Position numbers and translations under genes: made by a program. Shown piece by piece: positions 12,911-24,105 of a DNA stretch of 64,000 bases; position 1 is the stretch's first letter, and every line of letters starts with the position of its first letter. The DNA comes from Seriola aureovittata. Its lineage: Eukaryota; Chordata; Actinopteri; Carangiformes; Carangidae. Below the pieces are notes generated by a model. The model ran no database searches, had not been told where the DNA came from, and worked only from the letters and a program-made list of their open reading frames with translations. The DNA lies in NCBI RefSeq assembly GCF_021018895.1, contig NC_079376.1, forward strand, positions 22,013,001 through 22,077,000, in the 5' to 3' direction.

Positions 12911-13212
12911 AATCATTCATTCATTAGCTACATGCCGCTCATCCTTTTAAGGTTTCAGGGAGCCGGAGCCAGTCCTAGCTGACATTGGGTGATGGTAGGG
13001 TACACCCCGGACGAGTCGCCAGTCTATTATAGTGCTGACATATATAGAGACAAATAACCATTCACGCTTTAGAGTCCCAATTACCCTAACTTGCATGTCT
13101 TTGGACTGTGGGAGTAAGCCAAAGTACCTCGAGGAAACCCCCGCAGGCACAAGGAGAACATGAAAACTCCACACAGAAAGGACCAGAACCTTCTTGCTGT
13201 GAGGCAACAATT
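12911..13212 (-). mobile_element. Dispersed LINE/SINE-type teleost repeat
   Basis: Read on the minus strand, this begins near 13,212 with GTTGCCTCACAGCAAGAAGG. It continues through TGTGTGGAGTTTTCATGTTC, ACAGTCCAAAGACATGCAAG, GACTGGCGACTCGTCCGGGG and AATGTCAGCTAGGACTGGCT, and ends in a short (TGAA)n run near 12,911. This is a very widespread fish retroposed sequence. The head resembles a tRNA-like promoter in intact copies, but here the head is truncated. Exact family assignment (L2/RTE-related or SINE) needs a repeat library. Confidence 0.8.
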
Positions 13213-14676
13213 AATGCAACTAATACACCAGCACTGCACCACAATGCCGCCTTAGGTACATATCAGCTTGAAATAAACTTTCTGAATACATCTTACTACG
13301 AGGACTGTGGATTTTGTCCCCCATCACTTTCATTGAAAGCGCATTAGGAAAGGGTGAATGATTACAGCAAGAAAAACTTGTTTCAGTCTTCATATGATTA
13401 TTGTTTTGAAACTGTGAACATTTCCTATGAATTACGGTTATGGTCTGGTGACTGAATCATTTGGTCATCTTGTGGAGTTTTTGGCAGCTACCACTATGGA
13501 GCAATTTTATTTCAAGCTAGCCCCTCTGCTGTTAGTAGAGGAAGAATGTGCATCAGCTTGAGCTTTCATTCGATACACAGCATACTCCTGCTGTGGTTTC
13601 CAAGCTACTCGGTGGCCCTAACGTGCAAAAAAAAATGTGATGGTGATGCATCAATAAAGGCAGCAGGAAAGAAGACAGTTTTCCAACCAAAACTTTACGG
13701 TTTTGATTCACTCTCACTGCTTTGATCAGCATTATTTTAAGCTGCAGCCTGAACACAAGCACCTGTTTCTGCTCTAAAAAGCTAAATGCATGCTACCTGC
13801 CGTGCACCAAACAAAAGAGAGATACAGCTAGCAGCTAGCTGGTGAGCATCATGGAGCATTTAGTAGCTAAAGTCAGATATTTTTTTTACAGCAGTTGGTG
13901 GAGACCAAAACAGAGTGACTAGCTGACACTAGTTTTGCTAATATTAGTAGAAAGGCAGCCAATAAGATTTGTTCTTTTTTATTAATCTGTGAATTATTTT
14001 CTTGATTAATTGATGAATCATTTAGTTTATAAAACATCAGAAAACAGTGAAAAATGTCCATCCCAGTTTACCAGAATCCAAGGTGTTCACGTCTTGTTTT
14101 GCCTGACCAAGAGTACAAAACCAAAAAAAATCCTCAAACAGGAGAAGCTTTGACTAGAAACCTTTGACTCAAAATCATTACTTGATTTGTTGCCAATTAA
14201 TAATCTGTCAGTCAACTAAATGATCCAGCTCGAGTGCCTTTTCTTAACCGAGGCTTGAAGATGACCCACTAATGGCAGAGCAAAAACAGGTCAGTGTGTT
14301 CAACATGCAAAGGATGTTGATGATCTTTTAACTAAAATAATTAGTGCTGTCTGATTTAAATCTAAATGACATTTGCATATCTGCAGTCTGTCAGGGCAGA
14401 GTTGCCACAAGTGCAATGAGCAAGTCAAACACCAGCAGGTTAATTTCAGCCAGGAGTCCTGTGATTCAGAGACACTGAGATCATCTTTGAGTGTATTTAT
14501 TTATGTTTATATATACATTTTTTGTTACTAGTCGTTCTCTTTTGAATCAAACACAGCATTGTAATATATTTGTCTTTGATTTCCTATCAATGAAGTGTAA
14601 GATTCTGTGAGAGGCGTTTTCTCAGATCAGTGTATGCATGAAAGGAAACTATCAGAGATAACTGTGCCTACAGCTC
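13213..14676. other. No gene seen
   Basis: AT-rich, repeat-poor sequence. Short open frames only. GCTAGCAGCTAGC near 13,829 is a small palindrome without clear meaning. Confidence 0.5.
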
Positions 14677-14708
14677 GAGAGAGGGAGAGAGAGAGAGAGA
14701 GAGAGAGG
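14677..14708. repeat. (GA)n microsatellite
   Basis: About 16 GA units with one GG interruption. It produces a spurious Arg-Glu run in one frame. Confidence 0.95.
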
Positions 14709-15794
14709 GCAATCATTGGCGCTCCTTTCTTATACCTCCTATTTCATCAGGCCAGGGGGAACAAGGCCATGTCGCCACTGTGCTCAAAGAGACAATAATA
14801 ATGCTGTCATTTCAGCACCATGGACAGCGACAATGGGGCGGATGATCATCGGAACTGACTATGCATAAAATCTCACAAATTTCCTCCCTGCCTGCACAAT
14901 ACGTCAGTGATTAGAAGTGACAGAGGCTTTCCGAGAAACCTGGCAGGCTCTTTTATATCAAGGCTCTGAATAAAGTGTTGTGCCCCCTGAGGTTGATTCA
15001 TGTTTGCTGTGTTTGTAGATTGCTGCTTCAAGATAATACTTGAGTTGACCTCTTTTTAAAAGGACATGGCTGTACATCACCTAGAATGAACCATTCAAAC
15101 TTCTGATAGTTCTGAAGCAAAAAAGAATAATAATTACAGAAATTAGCGTTGGTTAAATTATCATGATCGTTAGAATCACACCTCTGGAATTAATGGCAAT
15201 TCAGCTTGTCTGTCTGTCCAAAACACTAAAAAGTCAAAAGACAGATACTACAATAAATTCATGGTCTGATCAACAGAACTTCCTGTCAGACATACTCACA
15301 TTCACAGGATTCCAAACTAATGACTACATGAGTTACAGACTTTGAACCTGCATTAATTGATCCTTCTGCCTCATGGGGGCAGGACAAGCTGTAGAAACAA
15401 CTCTGAAATAAAGTCTTCTCACAAGGTTGTTAAAGGGAACATGTTAGCATTTACACATCCATCATTAATAGAGCAACATTAGCATTCATTTGGAGTTGCC
15501 ACCTGGCAAATATCAGTCTGATATTCACTTTATATTTTTTCTCCTGAGGAAAAGATCTGGCTGTTAAGATGTTAAATGCGCCAAGCCAGTTTCCAACTTG
15601 TTAGCTATTTGGTGCTGGGCAAGTAGCATGCAGGGAGTTTATCAGAGTCATTCAATGAAAATAGCTGCCTGCTGCAAATGGGTTAAACCACAACGGTTAC
15701 GTTGTGGACCATAAAACTAAAACAAAAAGCTGAGACGCTAATCTCTATCGACCTCAAGGGAACTGCTGAGTCAGGTGATAATTGTCTGGAGGTT
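14709..15794. other. No gene seen
   Basis: Mostly unremarkable. From about 15,435 to 15,740 the text resembles an old dispersed element (AGGGAACATGTTAGCATTT onward), but no matching terminal repeats are visible. Confidence 0.4.
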
Positions 15795-16310
15795 CACTTG
15801 TGCCCATATGCAAAAGTAATACATGCACATATGTTGAAATTTGAAATATATGTACTTATAAAATAAAAACATATGTAAAAAATTGCTTATATAAATACAT
15901 TGCTTATATTGTAGACATATGTTACATACAGTAGGTTCCAAAAGTCTGTGACACTTTCCCACAATAGGAAGTTAGACGTGCAATAAGAAATACATATATA
16001 AGCATATAGAATTTTAATATGTATGTTGTTTTAATGAACTAGCACTTGTAAATAAACATATATTGTAAACATACTGTAAATCTCCACAATTACACACATG
16101 TCACACAGTTATACCATATAAAAATTCAACATATAGATGTTTTTAATACATGTACATATGCAAATTTCACCGTGAGTATTTCATCTGTTCCATCCAGAGG
16201 ATGTATATATATGATAATAATATATCCCCTCTTAGGTGACATACATATGGCAACATCACTCTTGATATAATGACATATACGTCATATATTATATTTCTGT
16301 ATATTTGGAA
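15795..16310 (+). repeat. AT-rich dispersed repeat, copy A
   Basis: This shares an ordered series of blocks with 63.2-63.8 kb in the same orientation: an AAATATATGTAC-type start, TCCAAAAGTCTGTGACACTT, ATATGTATGTTGTTTTAATG, GTTATACCATATAAA, ATCCAGAGGATGTATATATA, GATAATAA and a closing GACATA/GTCATAT stretch. Order and spacing are kept while the sequence between is diverged, so this is an old interspersed family and not chance AT richness. Many ACATATGT-like motifs give it local self-complementarity. There is no coding capacity. Confidence 0.72.
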
Positions 16311-19149
16311 CATAAATTCAAAGGTTTTGCTTTACATTATTGTTTTTAGTTTTTTTTCTTTCTTATTCCAATTTCTATTGAATCTCCATAGTGCAACTGT
16401 GAACATGGACTTACACTGATTCAAGCTGAGCCAGACCAGAGAGCACAGAACTAACAAGCGGAGTCCCAAATATAATGTCCCAGAACAGCTACATTACAGG
16501 GACAGAACCATTTAGACTAGAACACGGCCTTACATGTGGCATCACCATCAGGACAAACTCAGAATGTAAAATATAGCAAAGATGTCTCTACATTTTCTAA
16601 TCATCCAACAATTTTGTTCTCAAGGTGCGTAATGAGCAGCTCAGCTTCACATAGGCTTGTTTGAACTTAGTATCCATGAAACAGTGGCTGGTGGTACTAC
16701 ATCAGAGGACTCACAAGATGCATTACTGTCCTAGAACATAAGTAGGGCGTTAATATGACACAGTATCCACAGGGACTGCTCCCATAAGGCATATAATCCT
16801 CATTCTGGAGTAACTAATCATCCCCTGTGTGCCCGCGACACATTTTTCTTGTCCTGAACCACTCTACCACCGCCAACATCAGCACTTTTCAATAACTGCT
16901 TCATGTTTTCCCGGAGGTCTCCACCTTCCTATTATTCAACCCAGTAGTGGACAACATGGCAGCATTTTACACTTTCTCAATAAATCAACTGGAACATATG
17001 GTGGCGCTTTCGATTTTCCCGAAGCTGCCGCTACAGACTCATGATGCACTGAGCAACAGAAAGTTGAAAGCAAAAAAAATAAAAAAATAAAAATAAATGG
17101 GGTGGGTTTCGAAATCAGAACGGAAGCAACAAACACTACAGAGACGGCTTAAGGTATATAAGATACGCGAGATTGTTTGGATTTAGAAGATGGAGGAGAT
17201 AGAGGAAATCACAGAGATCAATCCCTGCCATTTGGCGATCACTTTGAAGATGTTTCAATCTGTTACTTGAGACACTTTCCCCTGACCCTCACACATCTGA
17301 GCCAATGGTGTTCACAAAACAAGAGGCCAATTGTACTTCTGAATGTGTACCTTAGAATCCTTGCCTATACATATGTATGTATGTCTGAGCCAGGAGCCAC
17401 TTTTACAAAAAAAACTTGTATATAGATAGATGTATATAAGATGGGTGCATCATAGTTTTTTTTTTTTTTTTAGGTGGAGTGGACCAAGAGTGATTTTCTT
17501 TCAGCAGTGGTGGCCTGTGGAGAGCTACAGTGTTTTTGTTATCTAAAGTTAGAAGCTAAAGTCTGACAGAGACTTCAATTACAATTGTATTTTTTAACAT
17601 TAATAACGTTTCTGTTTTACAACATTTGAGTTCTTCTTTAAATGTGTATATTTTACCATCCAAGTAAACTGATTTTTACCAGCTTCCATATATGAAAACT
17701 GACTGAAGCTGATGTGATTTCACCTACAGGAGTGTTTTCAAAAGCCAAAAGGTGATCGAAGTCATTCAGAAACTATTTGCAGCCATGAATGTGACAGGGT
17801 GTTTCACAGACTTACAGCGATATTACAAACATATATGCAGCATAGGCTTCACAGTTATCTAGTAGGGTAACACGGTGGGTAGGTGATGATAATAAATGTA
17901 ACAGAGTCAGTTATGCAGCAGTAATATGTTGTATTATAATTACACAAAATCTGTTATGGTTATAGTTATAGCCGGACTTGTTAGCCCTCCTTACGTTCAC
18001 CTATGTGAGGTCTCCTTGTACTCCATGGGAGAGGCAAGCGACGTCATAGAGAAATGTCCACAATTTATCCGTTCTGTTAAGTTACGTTCAAGAGTTCAGC
18101 TGCTAGCTTAAACATACTGTGCAGTACGCTAACATATTGCGTTATTTAGTTTGTGCGGGGGCGAAGTTACATGATCACAAATGACTGGAGGATTTTGCTA
18201 TTTACCTCTTTGTCAGAGAATAAATGGAGATCGATCCAACGATATTCTGGTCTTGGCCTCTTCATCAAAACACAATATACACAACGCTACTAACCGGTTA
18301 CATAAAGTGTGCTTATATTAGTTTATCCTAATGATGCTGCATCTAATTAGTTTAAAGAATCCCAAGAATAATCTAATAGTCATTTTCTTGTAAATAAATT
18401 ATGATGTTATGATTCCTGTTCAGCCTAGCATGCACATAATCAAGTATACCTGAGGGATTGAGGGCCCTTTATGGAGGCTTTTCAGATAAGTGCACTATTC
18501 AGTATTCATATTACTACCTGAAAGTCAGGCTGGAAACACACTGGCTGTGGAACATCTTGGTTCAGTGTTAATGGGTTAGAGTGGACACCCTGCTTGCATG
18601 ATCTAGCGATTTGGCATCTCGTCTATGAATCATGCGTGGCTCCAGTGGTTCCCAGCAAAAATACACAGACAAAAGACCAGTTGGTAACATATTGACATCA
18701 TACCAGCAACATTACATGAAACTGACACCTTCCACTGTAGTTTTAATGTCTAAGCTTAATCTGAATCTGACACAGACATGAAAGAAACATAAATATAATA
18801 TTTCTATTTTAACCATTTTAGCAGCTGCATGTGGAGACAGTGACATTTTCTGACAAAAATCAGACATTAATTTATAATGAAAATAAATCCAACATTGGGG
18901 TAGCCTGCTGATGGCCATTATCCAAGGCAAAACTCTATGTAGAAATATGGAGCTGGCAGTAGCAGCGACGCAACAGAAGCACAGTCACATTTCACTCAAA
19001 TCTGATTTGTTTCGCTCATAATTAAAAATTCAATAATACAAATATTTAATATTTCAAACATAATGCAATTGAGTCCAGTGTTTCTCTCAGCCTTGACATT
19101 GCAAATACAAACATCCTCAATTACATATAGAGCTGTAGAATAAGGTATG
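16311..19149. other. No gene seen
   Basis: Mixed AT-rich DNA with an A-rich tract near 17,073-17,096 and a T tract at about 17,456-17,472. No recognisable coding exon or transposon. Confidence 0.5.
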
Positions 19150-19640
19150 AGGCTCCGTTAAAGTTAAAGGTCAAGCAAAGTCATCAGAGAAATCAAGCTG
19201 CCGTTTAATCCGAGTGTGCGGGAGACGAGATGAGGAACTAAAATCACAAAAAAAAACACTTGGACATGAGCATGACATTGACTTTTTAATAATTGGTTTT
19301 GCCTGGCTGTAAACAATATAGCTATCATCATCAAGACGAAGCCTGTTTTTCACATGCCATCTCAGGCTGCAGCCACAGCTCCCGCCCACTAAAGTGTGGG
19401 CCATTAAGTGTGTTATCATTCCTTATTTTTCCATCTGTTAAGGGTTAATATGTGTTCCGGCCTCGGGGCATGTTTTTCCAGCCGTAAATTTTCTATTGAC
19501 CTTCTGTTATGGGTGTTTGTTTCTCTGGCTGTATGGGAAATAAGTGAAATACATCCTTTACAAATCCATTCTCTAAGCTGCAGGCGAAGAGTGTTTTCAT
19601 CACCATAATCATATTGACTTTGGCAAAACATTCATACCCT
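19150..19640. promoter_or_regulatory. Candidate conserved non-coding element
   Basis: A repeat-free block with a plausible cluster of factor sites: GTAAACAATA (forkhead-type) near 19,310, AATAATTGG near 19,290 and CATTAAGTG (NKX-type) near 19,404. Frames are open on both strands without codon bias. The proposal rests on motifs only; short motifs of this kind occur by chance. Confidence 0.22.
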
Positions 19641-19793
19641 TGGCGCAGTGGTGTAGAGTGTAAGAGTGTAAAGCCATCATCTGTTGATATCCAAGTCTAT
19701 TGCTTGTTGACAAATAATTATGACAAAGCAGACAATAATCTGTTTAGCCTAGACAGTAAAGAAAAGTCTTCTTTGTTGCTTTAGATATTAGTG

Positions 19794-19836
19794 TAGTGGA
19801 GTGTTAGTGGAGTGTTAGTGGAGTGTGTGTGTGTGG
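19794..19836. repeat. Short tandem repeat of GTGGAGTGTTA
   Basis: Three adjacent copies of an 11-bp unit (GTGGAGTGTTA, last copy partial) passing into a GT run. A local slippage product. Confidence 0.8.
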
Positions 19837-20079
19837 GTGGGAGACAAGTGGGGGCCGGGCAAATTGGAGAGAATCTTTTCAAGCAGATAGGCAAAAGTGT
19901 ACTTTGTGCCTACAGCTGTCGAAACTCATGGCAGGATCGAATTAAAGACGATGAGTCTTATTTTTTCTTGGCACGCCATCATTAGGACAACAGCCACCAG
20001 GAGCCGGAGTCTGTCGTCCAAATTCTACACTTCAATCTGTAACCTCACAGATTTTTAGATGGATTTGCAAATGGCAGCG

Positions 20080-20300
20080 AGATTCATCTGATGAGAGTCG
20101 TCTTTTAAAAGACCCTGTTTTATTTTTCCACGTTGCAATCCAATTAACCGTTGGATTGATTACCTACTTTGACATCAGAGGCTCTTTTTTTTTTTCATTT
20201 CTTTTATCAGAACTACTGTCATGTGCTTTTACAAATGAAAGGCGAACCTCCTGGTGGTGCCTTCAAAGACAATCTATCATCTGAGATTAAGAGACTGCCC
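20080..20300. promoter_or_regulatory. Candidate conserved non-coding element
   Basis: A non-repetitive interval containing GTTGCAAT, CCAATTAACC and GGATTGATTACC within about 40 bp near 20,135-20,170, which are C/EBP-like, homeodomain-like and PBX/HOX-like cores. A T tract follows. No proof of function. Confidence 0.2.
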
Positions 20301-20439
20301 TGAGAAAAAAGAAAAGTGACAGCATATGGTCAAAAACCAAATATGACCGGTTTTTATTTTTTCCTGACTTGTGGTTTGTGAGAAGCAACGCCAGAAAGTC
20401 GAGTAAATAAAGTAAAATCAGTGTTGGTGAAGCAGATCT

Positions 20440-20513
20440 CAAGTCCTCCACATTTGTGACTTAAGTCTGACTTGATTTAAGTCATGTGACTAAGTGGTCC
20501 CACCTCTGCTCGT
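20440..20513. mobile_element. Fragment of an ACTTGA-rich MITE
   Basis: Phrases such as GACTTAAGTCTGACTTGATT followed by a terminal CCCACCTCTG match the internal style and right end of the full element at 23.4-24.1 kb. Only the right end seems to be present. Confidence 0.55.
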
Positions 20514-21779
20514 AGACAAGTCGTTTTAGTTGACCATTAACCAGACCTTAATCATAGAAGATGATCAGAAAGCGCTTCTTTAATATACTGGTCATGTGTG
20601 ATTTGGAAAGCTTATTCGTTTGGTTTTATGAGCAGTTTACCGTTCAGCCTCGGTCTCACTGCTCCCATCAACACAGTTTCCAGCCACAGCAGCCAAACAT
20701 TTCCAGCAAACAGCTCCGATGAACTCGCCGTCTGCCACCCGACCTGCGCACAAATGGAAGCGTGAGAAAAATATGGCAATGAGCTGGTGAACATAGTTGC
20801 CAGATGTTAGAAGAAGAGCCAGATGTTACCCTCAGGAGCTGGTGAAGCTAAAAGGAGAGTTATTACTGCACTTGCATTTGCCAGGGGGGACAGAGAACAC
20901 CATTACCAAATGAACGCTGATGTTGCTGGCTGTGTGGTTCCCTGCCTCATGAAAAACATGATTTATTGTAGCTTAAAGGATTCTATAAGTTCCTTGAATA
21001 AACCAAGACAGATGGTGAATTGTTTTTTTTGTTTGTTTTTTTTTGATAATTAACCACCAAACATCCACTTTTAAAAGTGGGTCAAAGTCATTCCAGAAAA
21101 TAAGCAAATTAGTTAAAAACTATCTCATTTAGGATGTTTAATCTAATCTGTCCTCTCATTAGGAGAGAAATTAAAATTTAATCATCAACAAGAGTGGGCA
21201 TCCTGATGATCTAGACGTCTTTATCGAATGTTCTCTTTCTTCACCTCTCCTACCAGTTTTTACTCACGTCTATTAAAAATAAGACAACAGAATGAGGTGT
21301 CCTAACAGCCTCTCTTGTCCTTCCTGTGTCCTCTATGAAGCATCATAGACCGGCCTTGACACGTAATCACTGTGTGCAGTTTACCAACATAACCTTATAT
21401 GATTCATGGCTATTAAAATTCCCATTTTTCAGACAGCTACCTCTGCCATGTGGAGATGGGAATCCTCTCTGCAGTTTTAACGGTAAAATCAGCCCAGACA
21501 CTAGACGACTCTTCATCCAACTGAAGCTCAAGAGAATAAACATACAAATATTAGCCCATAAATACTGATGTGTCTGCTCATATGTGATAATATTCACCCA
21601 ACCTGTGAATACACCACTTCGCTCCGTCACACCCTGGGGGTAATTCATTTTAAACAGCTTTTCTCATTAGTACATGGAGCGACACTGGCACCGTGCCACC
21701 TGACCTGGTGTTAACTACCTGTCTATCCTGTTGTAAGTGCTGAATTCTTCACCCATTGGTGTCAGAGCTGACATCCACC
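20514..21779. other. No gene seen
   Basis: Unique-looking sequence with short chance frames only. A T-rich stretch lies near 21,020-21,045. Confidence 0.5.
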
Positions 21780-22300
21780 CCATATCTGCCGCAGGGAAAC
21801 CCTTTAAATCTCTCCCCTGGGGGTTCAGCCCATTAGGATAAACAGGCACAGTAAAACACATGCTTCTGTGGAGGCTTATCCCCTATAGCCCCAACCTGCT
21901 TGCGCAGCACTGTATTAACTCTGACACCCCTTTATGTGCGAGGCGCATTTCTAGCGGTTGTACAGTACTCATCAACAACCGCAGACACAAAGGCATGCAT
22001 TTCTCAGAGGCATTAGAGATCCAGTGGAGTTCACAGGAAACACTGATATCCATAATCCGCGCGGTGGTTTAGTGTTGTTGAGGTATTTTCCCTCAGAGGG
22101 GAGGTGTCTGTGTTTCAACAAGCTGTGTGCACAGGCTTTGTGCTACAATTTGTTGCCTTGTTAATTATATCTCATTTGCCTTTCATCCGAGTCAAATGAG
22201 GAGCCTATTTCTGGGATTAGCCAGGGGAAAACCATGGCTTCAGCTGTGGATTATAATAAGGGATATTCTTTAATTTCACCGGCTGAATTTTAATCTTAAA
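21780..22300. promoter_or_regulatory. Candidate conserved non-coding element
   Basis: A repeat-free block with GGGATTAG near 22,214 and GGATTATAATAAGGGA near 22,248, both containing the GGATTA core bound by OTX/bicoid-class homeodomains. It also contains CTCATTTGCC and a TCAAATGAG palindromic neighbourhood near 22,170-22,200. Short frames are open on the plus strand but lack splice sites. Motif evidence only. Confidence 0.22.
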
Positions 22301-23372
22301 GTTGAAAGATTTTTGTCAATACCAGGTGTACCCATGACTTGTATCTTATTCTTACAGACACTGTGATTACTCAAATTTTTTAAATATTTGCACAGACATA
22401 GCACGAATATTAATTTCCACACTAACAGGAGAAGCAGCATCAAAATTGCCCTTCAGGTTAGACGAGCAGTCCACCTTAAGTCAGACGGGGTTAAAGCCAC
22501 TGTGGGTATAGAAGAAGATGGCAGTAAGCAAGAAGAATTGAACATTAAACAAAGAATACTTTGATTTTTGAAAAGATCTTTTCAGTTGCCTGCAGAGCTG
22601 TAATAATACTTTTTATTTCTTATTATTATAATTTCTCTCACCTCTCAGCGACACAGCAAATATGCCCAAACATTGAGGAGGAACAAAATTTGAAGTAAAC
22701 ATAGCATTTACACTTTGCACAGGGTTAAACCATTAATCCTGGTGTGAAAGAGAAGAATTTTCTATTTGCAAAAGCCGCTTTTAATTACAATTTTAATTAG
22801 ATACAAATAATCAACAGTGTTTTAGCAGGATGTGTTAAGTCTAAGTAAAAAAATAAATAAATCTCAGCTGCACTTAATTTGTGAGTTTTGCCAAACAACA
22901 ACAAAAAGACTTTTTGTTGTTGTTTGGTGAATCTGTTCTGTGTCTGTTGGTGTCTGTTTTGGTTCAAAGATGTTTTTTGGAGAACATACTTTGATTTGAA
23001 ACAATTAGGTTTTTGTTGTTTTCTTAAAAAACAGGTCACCACATCATCAGTTTTAGAGGAGTAGCTGGCAGCTGGTTGGGTGTTAAGTGGAAATGACAGA
23101 GCACAGAGTTTACATAATTACATATAAATATTTTTGAGTGACATCAAGTTTCCCACCCGGAGCTCTTTTTAAACTCTTTTTCTGTGTAAACAAGTAGCTA
23201 ACAAGAAGTATCTGGTGGTTCAGGGGTTTTCCAGTTAAAACAATAGCTTTGAAACTCTTCATTTTTATTATTTGGAGCAAGTTTTTGACTGACAATATTA
23301 AGAAAAATCAAGTAGATATTCCTTATATATTTCAGCCCTACACAGATCTATATACTCATAAGGTTTAATACT
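22301..23372. other. No gene seen
   Basis: AT-rich DNA. An imperfect inverted repeat around CAACAACAAAAAG and CTTTTTGTTGTTG lies near 22,897-22,925 and could form a hairpin. Nothing else stands out. Confidence 0.5.
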
Positions 23373-24105
23373 TATCAGAGGTGGGGGACCTGACTCAAAT
23401 TAGAGGACTGACTCGGTGTTCATGACTTGAGACAGATGACCAGAAAGGACTTGACTTTGTTTTATTAAGCATTGGCATTTTTTTTAGATATTGACACGTT
23501 ACATTTTTTTGGTGAAATATTAGGTGATTTCTTTCGTCTTTCGTCAGACCATCAGAGGCCAACACACAAGGTAGCTATCATGCGGCTGGGCCAGAAATAC
23601 TTAAATTGTCCACATACAGATGTATAGTAACACTAATAACTAGATGGCACACAGTCAATCACATACCTTCACCAAGGCCAAACCATCATAAACACTGAGG
23701 AAAGTGATAAAAAAGTAAAGTCCCTTGAATCGCCCCTTTCACCAGATCTGCAACATTTAATGAGTTCTTCCCTGGAGCGCCTTGTCATCCCTCCATCATG
23801 TTTGGTGCAAATCAGTTCAGTACTTTTTGTGAAACCCTGCTGAAAAATAAACAAACACACATGAAAAATATTCTTCTTGGTGGAGTAATGATAATAATAA
23901 GACTAAAAACAATCATTCGTGACTGATTGAAATGTGGAAACTGGGGGTTCATTTTCAGGATATAGGATAAAGAATATCATCAGGAAGTATAACTTGACTT
24001 GTGACTTGAATGATCTGAGCAAAGACTTGACGTTCTTGATTCTCATAGCAGTAAGTTGGGACTTGCTTGAGACTTGAAGGTTAAAACTTACTCCCACCTC
24101 TGATA
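23373..24105. mobile_element. MITE with TATCAGAGGTGGG termini
   Basis: The left end TATCAGAGGTGGG at 23,373 is mirrored by CCCACCTCTGATA ending at 24,105. Next to each end are the repeated phrases ACTTGA, GACTTG and TGACTTGAGAC, characteristic of an abundant teleost non-autonomous element. The centre is diverged and may contain unrelated inserted sequence. At 733 bp it has no coding capacity. Confidence 0.8.
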
